A stretch of DNA of 64,000 nucleotides from Scleroderma bovista (taxonomy: Eukaryota; Basidiomycota; Agaricomycetes; Boletales; Sclerodermataceae). The translations under genes were made by a program, and so were the position numbers. The stretch spans positions 62,001 to 126,000 of the forward strand of contig JAYMGJ010000277.1 of NCBI GenBank assembly GCA_037178675.1. The letters are read 5' to 3'. The notes under the pieces are model-generated. The model was not told the origin of the DNA. It made no database searches and worked only from the letters and a program-made list of their open reading frames with translations. Of the stretch, positions 55,065-64,000 are shown in pieces. Positions within the stretch are counted from its first letter, which is position 1, and each line of letters starts with the position of its first letter.

Positions 55065-55575
55065 TGGCAGTTGTTCCAGGCAAGCGAATAAATAGGTGAC
55101 GAATTTGGCGCATAGGCGCGAGAACAGCAATCTATACATATTGTAAGGAGGCACAATGAATAGGACAGATCTAAATACTCACAGACCCAGGGGGGATAGG
55201 GATGTAAGTAGGTCCTGACCTCCAGGTGGAGGTGGGGGGAAGACATCCCGAGGCGGTGGGACAATGCCACCAGCAGTGAGCCGGACAAAGACGGCAGCTG
55301 TCCCAGGCAAGCAAATAGGTGAGTGACGAATTTGGCGCATAGGCGCGAGAACAGCAATCTATACATATTGTAAGGAGGCACAACAAATAGGATGGATCTA
55401 AATACTCACAGACCCAGGGGGGATAGGGATGTAAGTAGGTCCTGACCTCCAGGTGGAGGTGGGGGGAAGACATCCCCAGGCGGTGGGGAAATACCACCAG
55501 CAGTGGGCCGAACGAAGATGGTGGCTATCCCAGGCAAGCAAATAGGTGAGTGACGAATTTGGCGCATAGGCAGCG
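55065..55575. repeat. Tandem array of a 227-bp repeat
   Basis: The unit starting ACAGACCCAGGGGGGATAGG begins at 55181 and again at 55408, spacing 227 bp. Partial units precede (from about 55065, GGCAGTTGTTCCAGGCAAGC) and follow (to about 55575). Each holds TCCAGGTGGAGGTGGGGGGA, TAGGTGAGTGACGAATTTGG and CAATCTATACATATTGTAAG blocks. Confidence 0.85.
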
Positions 55576-55691
55576 GGAGGTGTATGTACTGGAACGAGAA
55601 CGCGTCGTGACTGGTGGCCGAGTGAAGACGGGTTGTATCCGGACTGAAAACAGAGAAAGTCAATTTAGGTACAAAATAATTGGGGGATACT

Positions 55692-56512
55692 TACAAGAAC
55701 CAGAGGTATCTTCTCCTTCAGCCTGAAGTGTCGTGTTCTCCAAGCTCTGGCGTTCCAAGAGGCTGTGCTTTGCATAAATCATATGCTCATCTCCCAATTT
55801 GAATGAGCTCGAGGTAGAAGCGATGGACGGCTTCGTTTCGATGATGCGTGTCTTGTCGGGGGGTCTTGTAATCTCCTTTGAGGATCCATGAGCAAGTTCT
55901 TGCGCCTTTCCATACGAACACAGGGCGAAGTTTCAATCATGGACCCAACGGAACGGCATCGAACATGGCCGCCACCCAGCATCTACATGGCCGTCAGAAG
56001 TATGTTCTTGTAAATTGTAGACACACTCACGCAAATCATAGTGTCATCCTCCTTTACGGGGCCATGGTCAAATGCAGACTTGAGCATCTTGTCTCCTAAC
56101 CCAGGACGCCCAAGACGGGCACCTGAGAAATCACTGAGGATGGAGTCAACAGAAAAGTTGGGGCGATGCTTCACCCAAGCTGCCCGACCACCATTCACAC
56201 CACACATAGCATAGGACTGTGCCATGCTGCGTGCTGGCATCACCTCGGCGATGATGCGCGAAACTGCGGTTGTAAAGGCTGACAGGGGGACCAAGGGAGG
56301 TGATGGAAGCTGTTGATTCATGACGCCGGTGACTGCGATTGTAGGGATGGATTTGTGAGTGCGCAGGGGCACGGAAGTAGAAGCTGGATGCGTCACTATC
56401 GACTCATTTGCAGCGGGCTGCTTGTGGATGAACGAGAACATGTTGAAGATGCTGGCGTGAGTACTAGGGGGTGACACAGAGGAAGCGGGTGAATTTGTTT
56501 GAACATGCATCG
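55692..56512 (-). pseudogene. Fragment of a conserved basidiomycete protein, unidentified
   Basis: Two pieces on the minus strand. The right one includes NMFSFIHKQPAANESIVTHP, SAFTTAVSRIIAEVMPARSM, GARLGRPGLGDKMLKSAFDH and KEDDTMIC. After an intron-like gap the left one continues MLGGGHVRCRSVGSMIETSP and LLERQSLENTTLQAEGED. The RLGRPGLGDKM and GGGHVRxRSVGSMIE style recalls a large conserved Agaricomycete protein, but I cannot name it. The pieces sit between two clusters of the 227-bp repeat and look partial at both ends. Could be a captured fragment like the RPB1 and SMC2 pieces. Confidence 0.4.
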
Positions 56513-56940
56513 TCGCAGATGACCTTGCTGGCCAACATGAATGCGGATACGAAGAGACGATGGCCCGATGATCCCTGTGCAATGGGAAAATGCACCTTGA
56601 GTCGTTGAAGGAGGATGAGGGCCACAAACCAAGGGGGTAGTTTTGTGCGATGGAGGGCATACACGATAAAATAGGTCAGCTTCACCGTTGAGTGAGAAGA
56701 GGATGGTGGCAACTCTGGGCGAGGAAATAGGTGAGCGACGAACTTGGCACATAGGCGAGAACGGCAATCTATACATATTATAAGGAGGCGCAACGAATAA
56801 GCTCCAGGTGGAGGTGGGGGGAAGACATCCCCAGGCGGTGGGGAAATACCACCAGCAGTGAGCCGGACGAAGATGGCGGCTGTCGCAGGCAGGCGAATAG
56901 GTGAGTGACGAATTTGGCACATAGGCGTGGTTCCGTAGAC
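56490..56940. repeat. Second cluster of the dispersed and 227-bp repeats
   Basis: 56490-56665 matches 43437-43600. 56700-56940 contains one full and flanking partial copies of the 227-bp unit (TATACATATTATAAGGAGG, TCCAGGTGGAGGTGGGGGGA, TAGGTGAGTGACGAATTTGG). Confidence 0.7.
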
Positions 56941-57021
56941 ATGTCAGAGGCCGGTGAAACATCATAGCCTTCGCGTGAACTAAGGCTTGAGGAAGGCTGG
57001 AGACAAGATGTGATACACACC

Positions 57022-60000
57022 TTAATAGTGTCCAGCAAGCCGGTGCATTTCTTGCACGCGGAGAAACATGTCAGTGTCGATCGTATCAATCACCAGATGT
57101 TCACCGGGCCGTGTGTGGTCGGGGTAGAGTAACGCTCCACGGACAATTGAATGTACTGAGAATATCTCGGTTGATGCGGATGGCTGCTCGCGCACTCGCC
57201 AGAAGCTGAGATGTTTGTCTTTGGATAGTCGCTGTCCTGTCAAAGCCGCATCATAGGGCTGTACGAGAGCTAACATAAAATCTTCGTCGCCCACAGAACA
57301 CTTGAATAAGAAAACCAGCCTCCCGAAAATGTCTCGTCGTTGAGTCCTAAAGATTGCGCAGTCATGACGAGCCCGTCCATGAAAAGACTCGCTGCATCGT
57401 AGGTAGTCTGTGTATTGACACCAGTCCACCTTGGATTCGAAGTTAACTTTGATATAACCATACTCGACGACCTGAAACAATTTCAAGGCACTGATAAGAT
57501 ATCAGTGAGACCTATCTCACCGTGTCATCTGCACTGAATTGAACAGGTCTGCCATGCGGCAGTGAGCCCCTCACCGATCGGAAGTAATTGTTTAGGAACT
57601 GGTTCAATTTGATTCGAAACCGTTCGAACGCCTTATCCCTCGCATGGTTCTGTTCAACATCCTGAAATGTTAGCAACAGTTTTTTAGCACTACCCAACCT
57701 GACGTGGAAATATTCCTCTGTATCGTGTTCGTCGTTGTCCTCATTGCTCGCTGGGTCATTTCCCACAGTCAAATTGTAGGTATCATAGTCCTCTATCTTG
57801 CAGCGGAGGTGCTCGGCAACTAATTGGTAATGATCAATGCGGAGAATCTATGTTTTAAGTAATGAGTACTGATAGCGGCAGTAACAACAAACTAACTTAC
57901 CTGGTCTGCAACATTCTTGAAATTCGTTCGTAGCTGGTAGGTTTCCTTCAGCGGTCCGTGCATCTTTTCGTTTGGCTTTGTGTTAAAGTTTCGGGTAACG
58001 CCCTTGGCCTCTATATCATCAAATACGTGTGTATGCAAATGGTTCTTCGGGAAATCCCAATTTTTTTCTGAGCCTTGCTGCGTCTTTTCAGCATACAACT
58101 ACCAAGTACAAGAGTTAGAACAAATATGAGAGAAAACATAGAACTTACCTGAATTAATGTATTCAATGTAGATAGCGCCTCCCGTCCTGCAGCAAGTGTG
58201 TGCGTCGTGTGCACCTCAAATGCTGCATACAAATCAAACTCAATATACGCTCGTAAACAGCATAGGAGAAGGTAACCGTCTTTGCACTGCTCATGGGTAA
58301 GAACATCATGGCAGGCAAATACGATGATCTACATGTATTAATACACCATTGTACAATGATTTGTTGGACAGAGTAACAACATACCTTGGATAAATCTTCA
58401 TATTTTTGGCCATCTGTGTACGAAACAGAAAGGGCTTCCTCAAAATGATTGAGCCCACGCCATCGTGGCATCTGATGGAGGCTGACATTTGTAGGGTAGT
58501 CAACATATATTTAGGATGTTCCAATACGAACTTACTTTTCTTCAACTTTGGACATTGCGCTGCGCCCGATGCGCTCGAGCGTCTTCTGGAGTTCAGGCCA
58601 CAAATGGTGACCAAATTTGCCTCCGTTGTTAGTGTGAAGCCTATCCATCGACAACGCACGGTGGACGTCCGTGTTCTCGATGACCTGAAATGCATTCTAA
58701 GATAGTTATCAGGAAATGATGAGTACAATTTAACAGCAACTTACATCGACATCACGAAGTCCCTGGGCCATCAAAATTGCTTCCTTCTCGTCGGCACGTT
58801 GTTGGGAACGAGCCTTCTCCAATGTCGCTGCAACATTTTCACTCGTGCGAAGTTCATATGGACCAGTAAATTTTGGGATCTGTTCCCGAGGTATGAGGCA
58901 GATGGGACATGGGAACTTTGACATGGCACCACGAATGAGTGCCATGACAGATCTAAAAGTGTTAGTCAACATTTGGAAACAATTAATACAAAGGGGGCTG
59001 TTGACATACTGTTCTTCGTAATCTGCAGACAGGATTAGTATAAGTGGAAAAAAGCGGTGCTCGACGTTGTCCCAGCATACAACCCAACAGCCGGTTTTTG
59101 AGTGTGCCGCAAGTGTTTCGAAAAGTTTTCTTGCTGATTCATGCCAGACGACATTCTTGAAATTCGCAAATTTTGTTTTACCAGAGTGCTTCTTATCTTC
59201 TTTAACCTATGACAGATGATGTATTGGTTGTGAAAAAAAAACGGAAGTGACATACGATAGGGAGCCAGCCTACAACACGACCGCCGGCTATGCCTTCGCC
59301 ATTCCGAATACTTGTAGGGAGGTTGGCAAGGCGAGCAACAACGGGATACCCCTTCTCTTGCCCAAATGACGACAATTTCGCTTTATCCGCATAAAGGATG
59401 AACGCGAGAACCTTTCCGTCTGATGGGATTTTGCTCTATGAAGAAATTATTCAAATGGACATTGTTATAAGACATGGTGGTATAAAAGCAGGATACAACC
59501 AGTTACATACTTGTAGATTCCAAAATTCATTAGCAGTCCATGGTTCATCAATAAAACGAACAAAGGATTCACCATCAAACTTGGAGAGGCGCTGAGCGTC
59601 GAAGTTGAAGTATGGCCCCACTGCCGGATCCTTTAAAAGCGTACAAGCCCAATCCCAGAGCGAACGATGATACATTGTATACTGATATGGCTCAGGTTCG
59701 TCTGGATATTGAACGTTTACCGTAGTCTTCTCAAACTAGGCTTGATTTATGATTAACGTCCCTATTAATAAACAGTAACAACATTGACTTACAGCCGGCA
59801 TACGATGGGATCCAGCGCGCCAAGAACACTCGACATCATTGTAGTCGCGTAAAGTAAATTGTTCCCTGTTGGAGCGGATGCGTTGTGCTAGCTTGAGAAG
59901 CCGGTTTGTCTGCTCTTTACTGAGAGCAGCCTCGAGAGCCAAATCGGCAAATTCAAAGTCAAGGCGGCTACGAAATGGGTACCAAGGATCAGTGCTGGGA

Positions 60001-60609
60001 TCCGGCTTATATGGCTTGGGCACATGGACCCGGGTGAACTCGGAGAATGAATATTTTTCAGTGGGTCTGTGAGAGTGTGGGTGGAATTCGACTTGGATAT
60101 CATCAATATTGTCAGTAGCAGGGCACGGTGAAGCTGGGTAGGAAGATTCTGGCGTCAACTAATATATTTAGGTTCCATGAGGGGACACACCACGTTCATG
60201 TAGTCCTGGATCGCCGTCGATATCCATCGGTGGCGGTGGTTCTTGTGAAGGCCAAAGTTCGAAAGGATCTGATTAAGACCATCAGTTTATGATTATGATA
60301 TGAATAGTAAGGAAAAACGTGATGTACCTTGCGATGGAATGCCTGGGCCTGTTCCGCTCGGACCAGCTGTTGGGCTTGTGCGATCCTGATTTGGGCCAGC
60401 TGCCTCATCATGGTATTAGAACCAAAACATATCAGTAATAAATGTATGTATGTATACCACGCACCATTGCGAAGTATCTCAGCATATGCGATGTCTTCCT
60501 CAGCCCTGCGGATGCGCCTGAGGCACCATTTGCGATGAATGCCTATCCCAGTGGGCTTGAAGGCTTTGCCGCACGATTCACATTCTACAGTTTGTTTTTC
60601 AGCGGGCAT
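57022..60609 (-). CDS. Plavaka transposase, copy D, apparently intact
   Basis: Many exons with roughly 50-bp GT-AG introns. Order: N-terminal finger MPAEKQTVECESCGKAF...HRKWC; Gln/Ala-rich helix; linker with PMDIDGDPG; EVEFHPHS-type region and WYPFRSRLDFEFADLALEAA; MYHRSLWDWACTLLKDP; LAFILYADKAKLSSFGQEKG, a typical Plavaka motif; WDNVEHRFFPLILILSADYEEQ; FPCPICLIPREQIPKF; LHTNNGGKFGHHLWPEL; PRWRGLNHFEEALS and YTDGQKYEDLSK; NFNTKPNEKMHGPLKETY; and a C-terminal domain ending LVIDTIDTDMFLRV and GHY-stop. I found no stop or frameshift in the conserved blocks, unlike copies A, B, C and E. It probably cuts and pastes its own element. Divergent from the DUF6698 gene across 507 bp. Confidence 0.8.
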
Positions 60610-61116
60610 CGTGACGAGGATTGAATACAATCGATATGTACAGAGTTAAGACACAGGATGGACATGAAGGAAGGGAGAACGACGACAGCAGTTGTGAGGT
60701 GCAAGGCAACGCCGTTGCAACAACGCTGCAATCCTGTTGTAACTCCGCCAACCGGTTGCAATCTTATCACATCACAATTACCAAGCGACCAAAATCGTAC
60801 GTCATTGCAATGGAGATAAGAAATTTCCGACATGGTGTGTACAGCATATCAGGAACAATGATCTTTCTTCGCTAATAGATTTTTATCGCTCCACAGCAAT
60901 CCAAACTTGCCCTAGTGAAGTACGTAGCCTTTCATTCCATTCTTCGACTAAACTAACAACATTTGATCGGAAATTCGGATATTATGATCACCATTAGTCA
61001 AAGACGTGATCCACACCTCCGTCTCAACGGATCTGATCCGGTTTTGGTTAATAAGGTAAAAACTGCAGACTTGACTGATCCCCAACATTTGCAGTCATTC
61101 CATATCTCTATCATCA
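60610..61116. promoter_or_regulatory. Divergent intergenic region between Plavaka D and the DUF6698 gene
   Basis: 507 bp with two opposite start codons at its ends. Contains AACCGGTTGCAAT (about 60748), an inverted match to a motif near 50997, and several GTTGCAA words. Likely holds both promoters. Confidence 0.4.
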
Positions 61117-62655
61117 ATGGCACATGCAGGTGTTCACCGGGCTTCTGAGCCTGAAGCCAGTTACCAACAGCGGATCGCTACCTTGGAATCCGAACTTGCA
61201 ACCCTTCATCAAGCAGATGTTGATCGTGAAGCGTGAGTTTTTCGGTCCTCATAGAAGATTTCCAAAGTTAAATTTCTACTGCAGCACTACTCAGCGCTAC
61301 CGCAAGCTTGGACGAATGATACGAAGGGTGGTAACACTTGTAGATAATGTCAGTGACTTAGTCACTGAGGCTGATCGCCGCAACCAGCCCATGGATCACA
61401 GCGCCCGCGGGGAAACACTCACTAGTAGTTCTGATGAGTAAGTCATGTATTTAAAATGACAACACTACCAGTTGACTTCGTAAACAGAGAGAACCGCTTA
61501 TATAAATGCTACCAAGAGCTGTTACGCTGGATTCCACAGCTTCGCCCGGTATTTGCACACAGTAATGGTGTGCGCTTGGACAAGATCTTCAAAGCGGTGG
61601 GGCTAAAGTCAAATTAGTTTTCAAATTTGGCTAATGTGACTACAGCTTCTTGTTGGCGCAGATGGTGCACGTGGTGACGATGCCTCACGGCTGAAGACCG
61701 CTGTTGTTGGCTGGCTGATGGCACAGACACCCCCTCCTGAGCCAGAGTTACTTCCGTATGACAAATCCGGGAGAGGATTTTATAACGACGCTACCGGTAG
61801 GCTCCTATGTCCAGTTGACTATGATTGGGACAATCCTCGGTAGGGCACTTGATTCGATTACCGCACATTGCTAACTTCAGCATGCTTCGGTCTCAGGCAC
61901 AGGCAAAATGTTCGGGATTTCCATCCTGACTTTCTCGTTACTGCCAATTCATGGCCGATTTTCCTTTATGCAAATGGCAGGTACAATCCCAACTTTCCAA
62001 ACCATGGCCTTTTTAAGGGGGAGCTCCTTATCAAGGTAAGCTTAGCGTCTCATTGCTTCACAATTTGACTGATGACTTTGCAGGCGTTCAAGTACATCTT
62101 CACCTCTCCATCGTCTGCTGATCTCACAGCGGATGATTTAAATTCTGAGTTCCTCCTAGCACAGCCCAGGAGGCATCGTCGCAATGAGCGACGCACGTGT
62201 ACCAATGTAGCCACTCTACTCGGGATGAAGACCGTAGCCCCACGAGCAATCACATATATTGCTGTACAGGTGAGCATTTTTGCCGCTGTTGCCATACAAC
62301 TCATCACCAATCTGTCAGCTCTACTTTGCATTGGCGAGCTGTGGCTCATGGCGCATTGTTGACGTGTTCTTCGACTACCATCAATTCTACAAGAATATTG
62401 TTGCCTTCTTCGAGGACACTGCAGATATGGAGGCAGAAGAATTCATCAAGGAGTTGGTGTTGTGGTGGAACCGGTCAGTAACTACAGCATTCATCGCAGA
62501 GAGGACTCATTCAATTTCACAGGCAAGTGTTTGGCCCAGCAAGTATGGTCACTTATGCCCCCCAAGCTGCTGACAATATGTCAGTGGCGGCTTCATTCAA
62601 GAAACGCTGGACAGCCAATATCAGCAGCAACACTTCCATGCGACACCCCTTGTAA
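61117..62655 (+). CDS. DUF6698-family protein, intact
   Basis: Starts MAHAGVHRASEPEASYQQRI with a coiled coil (ATLESELATLHQADVDREA). An intron (GTGAGTTT...CTGCAG) joins in frame to TTQRYRKLGRMIRRVVTLVD; a second (GTAAGTC...AACAG) gives ENRLYKCYQELLRWIPQL. Later exons supply GRGFYNDATGRLLCPVDYDW, FHPDFLVTANSWPIFLYANG, LLIKAFKYIFTSPSSADL, GMKTVAPRAITYIAVQ and FFEDTADMEAEEFIKELVLWW. The last exon ends NTSMRHPL-stop. These are hallmark blocks of DUF6698, an abundant Agaricomycete family of unknown function. About six exons, with open frames throughout. Head-to-head position beside an intact Plavaka transposase suggests a transposon-borne partner; that link is inference. Confidence 0.8.
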
Positions 62656-63542
62656 TGATAGTAATGATATGATTCAGCCGGTTGTAAGACTAGTAGTACC
62701 ATTTGAAATGAAAGATTGTCACTGTTTGATTAGCACGTCATCCAGCCTAAAAGCTATGCATTCGCCATTGTGATTCAGTATCAATACAGGCATGGGTGAT
62801 GAGCACTCGTGAATCTCGTCATGACAACAATCTTGGGAAACTCGAGCAACTACAATCGTTGCGCATCATTGACAGAAAGATGGGACTGATGTAGCGGAAA
62901 TATCAGAATTACATATGGCTTCCAAACTTGCACCGTGTAGTGATTACAGAGGGATGAAAATCATAATTTTGCTTGTTTCCTAGCTACATCTACAAGACAG
63001 TCATTCCAATGAATGGCCATGTTGCTGACCATGGCATACCACGAGGAACAGTGATCATCATTTCGGGAAATAATAAGTCACATCATGCATACTGGAGTCT
63101 GCAAGGTCCACATTGACGACCTTGATTGTCACGACTTAGTATATTTGTTGGAGTACTAAATATATGACAGCTCGTCACATCTGTAGAAAGTATATAATAG
63201 AAAATCGGGAAGATACTACTGCTCGGGAATTTACCATCAGATGGCATTGTGACTAATGCATCTTTATGAGAGAATACCTAACATAGACCTACCATGATAT
63301 TCTAATATCGGACACGTCCTAAACACGCCTTGCATGATTCCAATTACAGTTATTCGAGACAATTATAAGGGGTATATAAACCTATGTCACAAACTTGTTA
63401 AACCTGTGGTGTAAAACTGCTGGATTGAGACTATGTATACTGAAGAGTGTGGGAACCTTGAAATTGATGCCTAATAAGGTAATAGACGGAGCGCCTGGAT
63501 GACCCATGTAGGACAATGTACCAAGGTCATTGAAGTATAGAC
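62656..63542. other. Gene-free stretch
   Basis: Between convergent gene ends. AT-rich; no coding or RNA feature recognised. A transposon end could lie here but no terminal repeat was identified by eye. Confidence 0.45.
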
Positions 63543-64000
63543 CTAGCACTTAGCACCAGGTGCTACCCTATCCAACAGCTTCCTGAAGGCAGTCATCCTG
63601 TCCTTGGCAATAGAAGCCAACACTAACTCGTGTTCTTCGTCATGAAAGAGAGCCACATTGTGGGCAATTTCGTGGGCAATTATGAAAAACCTATAAGAAC
63701 CTGAGGTGGATTCTGTGCATAGTGGTATCCGAATGCTTACCAGGTGGTGTATACAGACTGAACCTTGGCATGATCATTGGTTGAGAACTCATTGTTATCT
63801 GTAAGACAGAGTGAGAGATGCTGTGTGTAGTACGACAAGTGGCATGCAACAAATACTTACGCTTCTCCATAAAGTGAGCAAGATTTAGATAGATAGCACA
63901 GTTGCGATTAAACCCCATGAACTCGCCATCACTGTTCCAAAGGATGTGAAATTTCTTGGGATCCAGGACAAATACCTCCGCCAAATCCCGAAGAATGTTT
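63543..64000 (-). CDS. 3' end of a gene with an HEIAH (HExxH) motif, partial
   Basis: The 5' part lies beyond the window. Exons on the minus strand read AEVFVLDPKKFHILWNSDGE and NCAIYLNLAHFMEK, an intron (donor GTAAGTA), DNNEFSTNDHAKVQSVYTTW, and a final exon FFIIAHEIAHNVALFHDEEH ending VAPGAKC-stop at 63543. Introns keep the frame. HEIAH fits the HExxH metal-binding motif of zinc peptidases. Similar endings occur in large fungal proteins with Hsp90-like ATPase (sacsin-type) N-termini, which would make this the C-terminus of such a giant protein; I cannot confirm that here. Confidence 0.55.

Noticed and set aside
55065..55575. Possible CRISPR-like array of regularly spaced repeats
   Set aside because: Units are 227 bp, adjacent and homologous over their whole length, in a eukaryotic context; this is a tandem repeat.
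50997..60760. GTTGCAACCGGTT and its inverted copy as terminal repeats of one large element
   Set aside because: Only about 13 bp match, spacing is almost 10 kb, and no target duplication is visible; likely chance or a short dispersed motif.

Overview
The window is nuclear DNA of a filamentous basidiomycete, most likely an Agaricomycete. The evidence is dense GT-AG introns of about 50 bp, Ty3 chromovirus and Ty1/copia retrotransposons with fungal features, several Plavaka/KDZ-type DNA transposons, and lineage-typical families (DUF6698, a Zn2Cys6 protein, a myosin-type chitin synthase, F-box/LRR). It is a transposon-rich accessory region in which only a few genes look intact.

Layout. 1-726 is the edge of a Ty3 element with a truncated LTR, abutting an RPB1 gene fragment (722-1916). 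2.07-6.23 kb and 6.70-10.5 kb are two decayed Plavaka-like transposons (A and B), each with a divergently transcribed partner gene. A complete 7.9-kb Ty3 chromovirus (Gypsy-1, 10512-18388, target duplication CTATC) sits inside the partner gene of B. It carries gag, pol joined by a probable -1 frameshift, and an extra antisense two-exon gene encoding a Zn2Cys6 cluster. 18.98-19.40 kb is an SMC2 fragment, followed by a degenerate minisatellite. 20.5-24.57 kb is a broken second chromovirus (Gypsy-2) holding a solo LTR; its 3' LTR truncates Plavaka-like copy C (24.57-26.88 kb).

26.9-31.4 kb holds low-complexity DNA and one probable DUF6532-like gene. 31452-35003 is an intact multi-exon gene joining a TPR array to a P-loop GTPase. 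35.97-40.13 kb is a decayed classical Plavaka transposase (E), next to a deleted myosin-chitin synthase pseudogene. 43.97-44.85 kb is an intact F-box gene. 45410-50931 is a complete but disabled Ty1/copia element (target duplication GGGTG). 51.8-53.4 kb encodes an intact 462-aa protein of unknown function. 54.0-57.0 kb has a Ras pseudogene, a 227-bp repeat family and another gene fragment. 57.0-62.7 kb is the best-preserved transposon: an apparently intact multi-exon Plavaka transposase (D) divergent from an intact DUF6698 gene. The right edge holds the 3' end of a gene with an HEIAH motif.

Common themes. (1) The Plavaka-like copies carry head-to-head partner genes with a shared coiled-coil/IRxSG ending. 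(2) LTR pairs differ almost only by CpG to TpG/CpA transitions, and many premature stops are TGA where CGA would fit, which points to methylation-driven decay. (3) Pieces of single-copy housekeeping genes, at least some with introns kept, lie against transposon edges. (4) Gypsy-1 carries a putative Gal4-type DNA-binding protein while its own LTR is packed with CGG triplets.
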